Shown here: piece after piece, positions 1 through 5,603 of the stretch
Position numbering within the stretch: position 1 is the stretch's first letter
Layout of the letters: every line of letters begins with the position of its first letter
Program-made: the position numbers and the translations under genes
Source of the DNA: Clostridiales bacterium
Lineage (GTDB): Bacteria > Bacillota > Desulfitobacteriia > Desulfitobacteriales > Desulfitobacteriaceae
Reading direction: 5' to 3'
Assembly (NCBI GenBank): GCA_027357125.1
Contig: DAHVVW010000137.1
Coordinates: 1 to 5,978 of the forward strand
Length of the DNA: 5,978 bases
The notes under the pieces: model-generated
Seen by the model: only the letters and a program-made list of their open reading frames with translations
Databases searched by the model: none
Told to the model about the DNA's origin: nothing

Positions 1-1
1 C

Positions 2-235
2 GGAAAAAAAGGAGTCGTCAAAGACGAGAATGTTCAGCGTCAAGTATTGTTAAGCGTTATGAATGAAGCGGAGCGCTTGGGCTTTACCGTTCAGGGATTG
101 GATTATTCCCCAATCCGTGGGCCGGAAGGGAACATTGAGTTCCTGGCCTGGCTCACCCGCAGCCCCCAAGCCAGCCTCGACTGGAAAAACAGCCTGGAGG
201 AACTAGTCGAGAAGGCCCATCAGGAAACGAGATAA
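2..235 (+). CDS. tlyA: TlyA-family rRNA (cytidine-2'-O)-methyltransferase, C-terminal part (5' truncated)
   Basis: The reading frame is open from base 2 to the TAA at 233-235 and gives the last 77 residues; the start lies outside the window. TlyA proteins are S4-domain plus FtsJ-like methyltransferases that 2'-O-methylate cytidines of 23S rRNA, and in some lineages also 16S rRNA. Visible here are the family's GKKGVVKD stretch at fragment residues 1-8 and the closing SPIRGPEGNIEF block at about 36-47. The Glu of NIEF (fragment residue 46) corresponds to the last residue of the K-D-K-E catalytic tetrad known for FtsJ/TlyA enzymes. The S4 domain and SAM-binding motif would lie upstream and cannot be seen. 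The stop codon overlaps the nadK Shine-Dalgarno site and the gap to nadK is 11 nt, so the two are very likely cotranscribed. The internal ATG at 59 is not a start: homologous sequence continues upstream of it to the window edge. Confidence 0.9.
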   Translation, partial: GKKGVVKDENVQRQVLLSVMNEAERLGFTVQGLDYSPIRGPEGNIEFLAWLTRSPQASLDWKNSLEELVEKAHQETR

Positions 236-246
236 GGAGAGTAACC

Positions 247-1062
247 ATGAACAAAGTGGGTCTATGGCCCAACATGAGCAAACCTGAAACAGAAAACTTA
301 TCGATCCAGCTTACGCATTGGTTTCGTTCCCGTCAGTGGGAGGTCGTTCCGAAATGGCAGGAAGGTCCGCGGGCAAAGGTGAATTTTCTTATCTCCCTGG
401 GTGGGGACGGGACACTTCTGGAAGCAGCCCGGGAGGCAGCTCCGCTGGGGATACCTGTGCTCGGCGTGAATTTTGGGCGTTTGGGATTTTTGTGTGAAAT
501 TGAGCGTGATGAGGTTTTTGTTTCCCTGGAAAAAGTCCTGCGCGAGGAATTTGTGGTGCAGAAGCGCTTAATGGTAGAGGCTGCTCTGCGCGGCAGTGGA
601 GAAGGGAATTTCAGTACGACAGTCTTAAATGATGTGGTCTTTATGCGCGAGAGCACTGAAGGACTTATTACCCTGCAGGCTAATTTATCAGGAGAGCCGT
701 CAGTAAGTTACCCGGCCGATGGGTTGATCGTAGCCACTCCCACAGGTTCCACGGCCTACTCCCTTTCAGCGGGGGGGCCGGTAGTCAGCCCTGATGTCGA
801 GGCGATTCTGCTTACCCCGTTAGCGGCTCATTCTCTCTCAGCCCGGCCCATGGTAGTTTCCCAGTGCGAAGAGATTGAAATCCTTTTAGCTCGGGGCCAG
901 AAATGCAGAGTGACTTTTGACGGCCAGCAAAGCATTGTGATGCACCCGGGAGAGACGGTAAGCATCCGCATGTCTCCGCTTAAAGCTTTGCTTATCCGGT
1001 TGGGGAGCAGGAGCTTTCCCAGGGTCGTGCGGGAAAAGTTAAGGGATCGTTGGCATGATTGA
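247..1062 (+). CDS. nadK: NAD kinase (ATP/polyphosphate-NAD kinase)
   Basis: This 271-residue protein has the usual length for bacterial NAD kinase, the cytosolic enzyme that phosphorylates NAD to NADP. The diagnostic motifs are in order: GGDGT at residues 52-56 (phosphate donor binding and catalytic Asp), NFGRLGFL at 75-82, LND at 127-129, the glycine/serine-rich TPTGSTAYSLSAGGP at 164-178 (NAD binding), and FDGQ at 224-227 near the C terminus. The N-terminal part before GGDGT is short, as in clostridial homologues. The start is supported by AAGGAG (234-239) 7 nt upstream of the ATG; that site overlaps the tlyA stop. The 3' end overlaps the next gene by 8 nt. Position between tlyA and argR is common in clostridia. 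I see no missing key residue. Confidence 0.97.
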   Translation: MNKVGLWPNMSKPETENLSIQLTHWFRSRQWEVVPKWQEGPRAKVNFLISLGGDGTLLEAAREAAPLGIPVLGVNFGRLGFLCEIERDEVFVSLEKVLREEFVVQKRLMVEAALRGSGEGNFSTTVLNDVVFMRESTEGLITLQANLSGEPSVSYPADGLIVATPTGSTAYSLSAGGPVVSPDVEAILLTPLAAHSLSARPMVVSQCEEIEILLARGQKCRVTFDGQQSIVMHPGETVSIRMSPLKALLIRLGSRSFPRVVREKLRDRWHD

Positions 1063-1630
1063 GCGGATTCAGGATATTCAGGGGTTGTTGCGTTTACTGC
1101 TTAGGCAGTTTATTGCCCCTGGAGATGCGGTTCTTGATGCCACGGCCGGACGCGGGCGCGATACGGTATTTTTAGCAGAGTGTGTGGGTAGTGCAGGCAA
1201 GGTCTATGCCTTTGATATTCAGGAGGAAGCGATCCGAGGCACCGCTGAACTTCTTGAAACTACCGGGTTTAAAGACAGAGTTTTGCTGTATCAACTCGAT
1301 CACGCCCGGCTTGCCGAAGTGACACAGGACAAGCTTAAGGCTGCCGTGTTTAATTTGGGGTATCTTCCAGGGAGCGATCACCAGGAAAGGACAGAGACTG
1401 ATACTACCCTGGCGGCTATCTGGGCTGTACTTAAATTGCTGCAGAAGGGTGGAGTTTTGGCTTTGACAGTTTACCGAAGGCATCCGGGAGCTAGGGCCGA
1501 GTCTGTAGAAGTCGAACGGTTGCTTAAAAACTTGCCGCGCAAAGATTATAGTGTTTTAGCCGGGAATTACTTAAATCAGAGTCAGGAAGCGCCCTCTTGG
1601 GTGCTAGTGCAAAAGAACAGGGAGGATTGA
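1055..1630 (+). CDS. mnmM: Class I SAM-dependent methyltransferase, YtqB/MnmM-like (probable tRNA wobble-uridine methyltransferase)
   Basis: This 191-residue Rossmann-fold methyltransferase belongs to the 'putative rRNA methylase' family typified by Bacillus YtqB. YtqB has been renamed MnmM because it methylates 5-aminomethyluridine at tRNA position 34 to form mnm5U; that function is taken from the family, not seen here. SAM motif I is DATAGRGRDT (residues 28-37), an acidic motif II follows in FDIQ (53-56), and the family hallmark NLGYLPGSDH is at 100-109. A second family block (LTVYRRHPGA, 137-146) differs from the YPGHPGG I remember for the family. The near C-terminal NYLNQ (171-175) is also typical. 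The ATG lies inside the end of nadK, with AAGGG (1041-1045) 9 nt upstream, so translational coupling is likely. argR starts 5 nt after the stop. Family confidence is high; the exact tRNA substrate is inferred. Confidence 0.82.
   Translation: MIERIQDIQGLLRLLLRQFIAPGDAVLDATAGRGRDTVFLAECVGSAGKVYAFDIQEEAIRGTAELLETTGFKDRVLLYQLDHARLAEVTQDKLKAAVFNLGYLPGSDHQERTETDTTLAAIWAVLKLLQKGGVLALTVYRRHPGARAESVEVERLLKNLPRKDYSVLAGNYLNQSQEAPSWVLVQKNRED
1620..1626 (+). promoter_or_regulatory. Ribosome binding site fixing the argR start
   Basis: GGGAGGA lies 9 nt upstream of the ATG at 1636, inside the last codons of the methyltransferase. Neither the in-frame TTG at 1597 nor the in-frame ATG at 1654 has a comparable site at proper distance, so 1636 is preferred. 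Confidence 0.75.
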
Positions 1631-1635
1631 TTCAT

Positions 1636-2088
1636 ATGAAAGCCCGTCGCCATATGAAAATCCAGGAACTGATCGTCAAAGAACCGATACATACTCAGGA
1701 AGAACTGGCAGAGAAACTGCGCGAAGCAGGTTTTGATGTGACGCAGGCCACGGTTTCCCGGGATATTAAGGAACTGGGCCTGATAAAAATTCCTACCAGT
1801 GATGACGAATATAGCTATGCCATTCCGGGAGAGAAGCATCCTGCCAACCTCCATGAACGCATGAAACGTCTGCTCAGGGAAACAGTGGTATCAATAAATG
1901 ACAGCGAAAACCTCGTGCTAATTCGCACGATTCCGGGCAATGCCCATGCCCTAGCCTCCCTTTTGGACAACAGCAACTGGGAAGAAGTGATTGGCACCGT
2001 GGCCGGGGATGATACAATTCTCTTGGTAGTGAAGCCAAAAGAGGCTGTACCAGAGGTGTTAGCACGTCTAAGCAGGCTTCAGGGTTAG
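1636..2088 (+). CDS. argR: Arginine repressor ArgR/AhrC
   Basis: The 150-residue product has the standard ArgR length. ArgR is a hexameric transcription factor that uses L-arginine as corepressor; it represses arginine biosynthesis and in many Firmicutes activates catabolism. The N-terminal winged helix-turn-helix contains TQATVSRDIKELGL (residues 36-49), whose Ser-Arg pair (41-42) contacts ARG boxes in known homologues. The C-terminal oligomerisation and arginine-binding domain has GTVAGDDTILLV (120-131), with the paired aspartates of GDDT that bind arginine. The ATG at 1636 is chosen because of its strong ribosome binding site and the resulting length. A longer reading from TTG 1597 would add 13 residues lacking family resemblance, and the ATG at 1654 would drop six residues. 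It sits between the methyltransferase (5 nt gap) and recN, as argR does in most spore formers. I saw no clear ARG box nearby. Confidence 0.95.
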   Translation: MKARRHMKIQELIVKEPIHTQEELAEKLREAGFDVTQATVSRDIKELGLIKIPTSDDEYSYAIPGEKHPANLHERMKRLLRETVVSINDSENLVLIRTIPGNAHALASLLDNSNWEEVIGTVAGDDTILLVVKPKEAVPEVLARLSRLQG

Positions 2089-2135
2089 ACCAAAGTGCGC
2101 GTAAATTGGGAATCGGCGAGAGGATGAGAACGGTT

Positions 2136-2144
2136 AAGGGGGGA
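2136..2144 (+). promoter_or_regulatory. Ribosome binding site of recN
   Basis: The purine run AAGGGGGGA precedes two adjacent in-frame start codons, GTG at 2147 and ATG at 2150. Measured from AAGGGG (2136-2141), spacing is 5 nt to GTG and 8 nt to ATG, which favours the ATG. Confidence 0.6.
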
Positions 2145-2149
2145 TAGTG

Positions 2150-3844
2150 ATGCTCTTAGAAATGCACTTAGAAAATTTCGGCTTGATGGAAAAAATTAAC
2201 CTAACATTTCGGGAAGGGCTTACTGTGTTTAGCGGAGAAACCGGTGCTGGGAAATCTATGTTGATTGACGCCCTCGACATCCTCCTGGGAGGAAGGGCGA
2301 GTGCGGATTTTATCCGGCACGGTGAAGAACAAGCCCGCTTGGAAGGAATTTTCGCATCAATGCCCCCTGAAGTCCTGGATCATCTGGATAGTGAGGGTTA
2401 CCAGGCAGAGGATGGACAGTTGTTTTTATTCCGGGAGCTTAATGCATCCGGCCGCAATGTTTGCCGTATTCAGGGCCGCTCAGTTCCGTTATCCCTGTAC
2501 AAAGCACTGTGCAGTAATTTAGTCGACATCCATGGACAAATGGAACAACAATCCTTACTGCGCGCGGACAATCACCTAAAGCTACTCGACGCCTTGGGTG
2601 GAGCTGAGCAGCATGAACTCCTTGTGCAGGTTAGGGTCTTAGCCCGCTCGTATAAAGAAGTGTTGGATAAAGAACGGCAACTTAAGCTGTCCGAGCAGGA
2701 GCGGGAGCGCCGGGAAGACTTGCTGCGCTATCAAATAGAAGAAATTGACCAGGTGGAGCCTGTGGCAGGGGAAGAAGAAATTCTTGAACAGGAGAAGAAG
2801 CGCTTGGGCAATGCAGAACGAATCATGAACCTAGTCGAGAACTCTTATGCTTTCCTGTATGGTGGCAGGCGTGAGGGCCAGGCTGCCTTCGACCTTCTGG
2901 GGCAGGCACGCAAGGATTTGCAGGAATTGGCCCGTCTGGACGAGAACTGCGCCGGTTTGCTTGAACAATTAGAAAGCGTTTATTATACGGTGGAAGACTT
3001 GGCAGATGAAATTCGTTCTTACCGCCAGGATTTTGAGTTCGAACCGGGGCGGCTCGATGAGATCGAAGACAGGCTTAACCGTCTTCACCGCCTGCGCAAG
3101 TACGGATCAAATGTGGAGGAAGTGCTTAAAACCAGGGCCGAGTTAGCCCAGGAACTTGATCAGATCACGCACCTGCAGGAAGAACTTAATGGCCTGGCTA
3201 AGAACAAAGCCGAAATACTTAAGGAATACGGGCAATGGGCGCAAAAACTCAGTGCCAGAAGAAGAGAACAGGCACACTTGCTTGAACAAGGGCTGGAGCG
3301 TGAACTTAAGGATTTAGCCCTGGAACAAAGCAAAGTAGAAGTTCGTTTTACTGACCTGATTGAACCAGGCTTAAGCGGAAGCGAGGAAGCAGAATTCTTT
3401 TTTAGCGCTAATCCGGGTGAGCCTTTGAAACCCCTGGCCAAGGTAGCATCGGGAGGGGAAATTTCGCGCCTGATGCTCGCTTTCAAAAGTATGCTTGCTC
3501 AGGTCGAGACTGTCGGGACTTTCGTGTTTGATGAAGTTGACAGCGGCATCGGCGGACGTACCCTAGCCAAAGTTGGAGAAAAACTTAGCAAGATTGCTCA
3601 GTATAAGCAAGTTTTCTGTATTACTCATGCGGCCCAGGCCGCAGCCTTCGCTGATGAACACTACGGTATTCGTAAGGAAGTGGCAGGCGGTCGCACCCGG
3701 ACTATGGTCGAGAAATTACATGAACAAGAGCGCGTTCAGGAACTGGCGCGGATGCTGGGCGGAGAACAGGCAGAGATAACCAGACAACATGCACTTGAGC
3801 TTTTGGAACACTTTGGTCCGCGCAAACGCAAAATACAGACTTGA
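2150..3844 (+). CDS. recN: DNA repair protein RecN (SMC-like ATPase)
   Basis: The 564-residue product matches usual RecN length. RecN is a cytosolic SMC-like ATPase recruited early to double-strand breaks, where it tethers DNA for recombination. The order of parts is typical: N-terminal ATPase half starting MLLEMHLENFGLM, Walker A GETGAGKS (29-36), DIHGQMEQQSLL (126-137), a Glu/Arg/Leu-rich coiled coil from about 155 to 395 with a central non-coiled segment, ABC signature ASGGE (433-437), Walker B with catalytic Glu in FDEVDSGIGG (460-469), and the H-loop His in ITHAAQ (491-496). The H-loop context I remember for most RecN proteins is THLPQ, so Ala-Ala is a variant. The start is set at ATG 2150; the overlapping GTG 2147 would add one Met. 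The gap from argR is 61 nt with no terminator and no LexA box of the GAAC-N4-GTTC type. A terminator follows 84 nt downstream. Confidence 0.97.
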   Translation: MLLEMHLENFGLMEKINLTFREGLTVFSGETGAGKSMLIDALDILLGGRASADFIRHGEEQARLEGIFASMPPEVLDHLDSEGYQAEDGQLFLFRELNASGRNVCRIQGRSVPLSLYKALCSNLVDIHGQMEQQSLLRADNHLKLLDALGGAEQHELLVQVRVLARSYKEVLDKERQLKLSEQERERREDLLRYQIEEIDQVEPVAGEEEILEQEKKRLGNAERIMNLVENSYAFLYGGRREGQAAFDLLGQARKDLQELARLDENCAGLLEQLESVYYTVEDLADEIRSYRQDFEFEPGRLDEIEDRLNRLHRLRKYGSNVEEVLKTRAELAQELDQITHLQEELNGLAKNKAEILKEYGQWAQKLSARRREQAHLLEQGLERELKDLALEQSKVEVRFTDLIEPGLSGSEEAEFFFSANPGEPLKPLAKVASGGEISRLMLAFKSMLAQVETVGTFVFDEVDSGIGGRTLAKVGEKLSKIAQYKQVFCITHAAQAAAFADEHYGIRKEVAGGRTRTMVEKLHEQERVQELARMLGGEQAEITRQHALELLEHFGPRKRKIQT

Positions 3845-3927
3845 AAGATCGCCAAAAATCAATTATAGATTTTGAGAAATATTGTAAGAATATATAAAAA
3901 ATATTTAGTTTAGGCTGGATTAGAAGG

Positions 3928-3954
3928 TTGAGCTTTGATGGCTCAATTTTTTTT
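3928..3954 (+). terminator. Rho-independent terminator after recN
   Basis: TTGAGC (3928-3933) pairs perfectly with GCTCAA (3941-3946) around a 7-nt loop, followed by eight T residues (3947-3954). The stem can be extended outward by G-U and A-U pairs into the T tract. It lies in an AT-rich gap and closes the tlyA-to-recN unit, separating it from spoIVB. Confidence 0.85.
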
Positions 3955-3999
3955 ATGCCAAATAACCAAAGCATTACAAAACGTGGAACAGATTTTACA

Positions 4000-4029
4000 G
4001 GATGAAACAGAAGATATATGGACATTTTA
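4000..4029 (+). promoter_or_regulatory. Candidate sigma-G-type forespore promoter of spoIVB
   Basis: GGATG (4000-4004) resembles the sigma-G -35 element (GHATR, one mismatch at H). CATTTTA (4023-4029) matches the -10 consensus CATNHTA. The spacer is 18 nt, within the known range. The site is downstream of the recN terminator and upstream of spoIVB, which in B. subtilis is transcribed by sigma-F and mainly sigma-G. Transcription would begin near 4036, leaving a leader of about 84 nt. This is an eye match only. Confidence 0.5.
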
Positions 4030-4066
4030 ACATTAGGTTTCGCCAAACAATCTAAAATGCATCAAA

Positions 4067-4123
4067 ATGAGGAGAAACGGAAGAAAAATGGGGAGAAAAA
4101 CAGTTGGAGGGATAAGAGAATGA
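4067..4123 (+). CDS. Possible 18-codon leader ORF overlapping the spoIVB start
   Basis: An ATG at 4067, with a second in-frame ATG at 4088, opens a short frame encoding a basic, Arg/Lys/Gly-rich peptide beginning MRRNGRK. Its TGA (4121-4123) overlaps the spoIVB ATG (4120-4122) as ATGA, the classic geometry for translational coupling. No good ribosome binding site precedes 4067. GAGGAG (4069-4074) sits 13 nt before the ATG at 4088, longer than ideal. The purine-rich leader makes short open frames likely by chance, so this is a candidate, not a confirmed gene. Confidence 0.2.
   Translation: MRRNGRKMGRKTVGGIRE
4106..4111 (+). promoter_or_regulatory. Ribosome binding site fixing the spoIVB start
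   Basis: GGAGGG ends 8 nt before the ATG at 4120. The upstream in-frame ATGs at 4018 and 4057 have no comparable site, and 4018 precedes the proposed -10 element. Confidence 0.75.
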
Positions 4124-5361
4124 AGATCAGGAGAATCATTGCTCTTGCTAGTATCCTTCTCTGTACCTTCCTAAGTTTTAACCCGAGTATTCAGTATCTG
4201 ATGCAAGGTTCTGCTTCGATAGAACAACTGCCCCAAATCCCAGGAAAACTTTCAAGGTTTATAACGATTGAACCAGTTGCCGTGGCCGAAGCTGCAAGTC
4301 TCAATATTTCAAACCGGCCGCAAATTATGGAAGTTTCGTATAAGTTGTTTGGCATTTTTCCCTTTAAGACAAGCAAAGTCGAGATCATGCCTTCCTTAAG
4401 TTTAATTCCCGGTGGCCATTCAATTGGAGTGAGCCTTCAGACCCAAGGAGTAATAATAGTGGGGCAAGCTCCGGTTCTGGCCCAAGACGGGAAAAAGCAT
4501 TTTCCAGCGAAAGAAGCGGGGGTAGAAGTTGGGGATGTTATCTTAAAAATAGAAGGGCGGGAAATGCATTCAGATCAGGAAGTGGCTGACACCATCAACC
4601 AAGCAGGGGAAAAAAAGGGAAGAGTAGGGTTGTTGCTCAAGCATAAAGGGGAAGTAATTGAAAAAACAGTTACGACCATTTTATGCTCTGACACCGGCAG
4701 GCATCGGATCGGACTTTACGTACGGGATGAAGCTGCCGGAGTGGGAACTTTGACATTTATCGATCCTGTAACCAGGAAATACGGTGCGTTAGGCCATATT
4801 ATCAATGACGCAGACACTAATCAGAAAATCGAGGTATCTGAGGGCAAAATTATCAGTTCCACCATCTATGGGATTGAAAAAGGCAGCCGTGGACATCCTG
4901 GGGAAAAAGTCGGGTCATTTGACTCAAACTCCCTTTACAATGGTACTATTGAAAAAAATACACTGACAGGAATTTTCGGCACCTTAAACGGACAGATTTC
5001 AAACCCTTATTTCTCTAAGGCAATACCTGTTGGCTGGGAATCTGAAGTAAAAGAGGGACCGGCCAAAATCTATACGGTGATCCAGGGAGACAAAATTGAA
5101 GAGTATGATGTCAATATCGAGAGAGTCTTAAATCACCGTACAGATGCCAAGAACATGGTTATCAAAGTCACTGATCCTAAACTGATCAAAGCTACCGGTG
5201 GAATCATCCAGGGCATGAGCGGCAGTCCCATCGTGCAAAACGGCAAGATTATCGGAGCAGTGACTCATGTTTTCGTTAATGATAGTTTGCGAGGGTATGG
5301 AGTGTTTATGCAGAACATGTTAAGAGAAGCAGAGATTTTAGAGAAGAAAGAAGCAGCCTGA
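4120..5361 (+). CDS. spoIVB: SpoIVB, PDZ-containing sporulation serine peptidase
   Basis: The 413-residue product is close to the roughly 426 residues of B. subtilis SpoIVB. That protein is made in the forespore, crosses the inner forespore membrane and cleaves SpoIVFA, releasing SpoIVFB to process pro-sigma-K in the mother cell. Residues 1-20 form a Lys/Arg start and a hydrophobic segment, an uncleaved anchor or signal. LIPGGHSIGV (95-104) leads into a PDZ domain (about 107-185). The S55-type peptidase domain follows, with candidate catalytic residues His226 in GALGHIIND, Asp352 in VTDPKL and Ser367 in GMSGSP; their spacing agrees with the triad I recall for B. subtilis (H236, D363, S378). 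The ATG at 4120 is chosen for its ribosome binding site. A reading from 4018 would add 34 polar, charged residues before the signal and start upstream of the likely transcript. Terminators flank the gene, so it appears monocistronic. Confidence 0.96.
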   Translation: MKIRRIIALASILLCTFLSFNPSIQYLMQGSASIEQLPQIPGKLSRFITIEPVAVAEAASLNISNRPQIMEVSYKLFGIFPFKTSKVEIMPSLSLIPGGHSIGVSLQTQGVIIVGQAPVLAQDGKKHFPAKEAGVEVGDVILKIEGREMHSDQEVADTINQAGEKKGRVGLLLKHKGEVIEKTVTTILCSDTGRHRIGLYVRDEAAGVGTLTFIDPVTRKYGALGHIINDADTNQKIEVSEGKIISSTIYGIEKGSRGHPGEKVGSFDSNSLYNGTIEKNTLTGIFGTLNGQISNPYFSKAIPVGWESEVKEGPAKIYTVIQGDKIEEYDVNIERVLNHRTDAKNMVIKVTDPKLIKATGGIIQGMSGSPIVQNGKIIGAVTHVFVNDSLRGYGVFMQNMLREAEILEKKEAA

Positions 5362-5434
5362 CAAGTCAGGAAAACTTGGTGTCTAATAAGCGACTTTGAA
5401 TAATTGTGCAGGGATAAAAAATTAACGATAGACT

Positions 5435-5474
5435 GACTGGTTGTTAATCTAATTAGAACAGCCAGTCTTTTTTT
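5435..5474 (+). terminator. Rho-independent terminator after spoIVB
   Basis: GACTGGTTGTT (5435-5445) pairs with AACAGCCAGTC (5457-5467): 11 base pairs with one G-U, an 11-nt AT-rich loop, then seven T residues (5468-5474). The hairpin begins 74 nt after the spoIVB stop and separates it from the spo0A control region. The GACTG just upstream (5431-5435) repeats the first bases of the stem. Confidence 0.92.
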
Positions 5475-5537
5475 AGCAAGGGAAATACTATTTTATGCGT
5501 TTGGAGAATGAAAAAAGTTTTTTATCGTTCTAAAGCA

Positions 5538-5566
5538 GAAGGAATAAAGAAAGAATTGTCGAAAGA
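5538..5566 (+). promoter_or_regulatory. Candidate sigma-H promoter of spo0A
   Basis: Bases 5538-5546 (GAAGGAATA) fit the sigma-H -35 consensus RNAGGAWWW fully. After an 11-nt spacer, bases 5558-5566 (GTCGAAAGA) partly fit the -10 consensus RNNGAATWW, with the T of GAAT replaced by A and a G at one W position. B. subtilis spo0A is known to have a sigma-H promoter. The -10 is imperfect, so confidence is moderate. Confidence 0.4.
5557..5563 (+). promoter_or_regulatory. 0A box (Spo0A binding site) upstream of spo0A
   Basis: TGTCGAA is a perfect match to the Spo0A recognition heptamer, in the context TTGTCGAAA. It is 40 nt upstream of the spo0A ATG and overlaps the proposed sigma-H -10. Spo0A autoregulation through 0A boxes is established in B. 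subtilis. No other perfect TGTCGAA or TTCGACA was noticed in the two intergenic regions. Confidence 0.6.
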
Positions 5567-5603
5567 TTAACAAGATAGGACCCAGTCAAAGGGAGGCAAA
5601 AGG

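Larger units (their letters stand above)
5475..5603 (+). promoter_or_regulatory. spo0A upstream control region and leader
   Basis: This AT-rich stretch between the spoIVB terminator and the spo0A start has no convincing gene. It contains the sigma-H-like elements, the 0A box and the ribosome binding site. A-run/T-run symmetry at about 5511-5523 (AAAAAA, G, TTTTTT) could give bent or easily melted DNA. I see no good sigma-A promoter; the best pair, TTGGAG (5501-5506) and TATCGT (5523-5528), is weak. Confidence 0.45.

Noticed and set aside
333..656. Minus-strand open frame of 107 codons inside nadK
   Set aside because: Shadow of the nadK coding frame: Ser/Arg-rich low-quality protein, no ribosome binding site, fully overlapped by a certain gene.
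1597..1635. Extended argR reading from a TTG at 1597
   Set aside because: It lies inside the methyltransferase gene, has no suitable ribosome binding site and adds residues unlike ArgR; ATG 1636 gives the usual 150 residues.
2089..2149. LexA/SOS box or separate promoter upstream of recN
   Set aside because: I looked for GAAC-N4-GTTC and for a -35/-10 pair in the 61-nt gap; GAACGG near 2128 lacks the partner half and no promoter pair is spaced correctly.
3160..3486. Minus-strand open frame of 108 codons inside recN
   Set aside because: Antisense shadow of the RecN coiled-coil codons with a Ser/Leu/Cys-rich composition and no independent support.
3702..4046. Minus-strand open frame running from the spoIVB promoter region into recN
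   Set aside because: It crosses the recN terminator and the 3' end of recN, has no recognisable domain, and is explained by AT-rich intergenic sequence plus antisense of recN.
5357..5378. Small nested inverted repeats at the spoIVB stop (CCTGA/TCAGG and CAAGT/ACTTG)
   Set aside because: Five-bp stems with no T tract; the strong terminator at 5435-5474 already explains termination, so these look like chance.
5501..5528. Vegetative sigma-A promoter for spo0A (TTGGAG, 16 nt, TATCGT)
   Set aside because: Both hexamers match the consensus poorly; not strong enough to annotate although B. subtilis spo0A does have a vegetative promoter.
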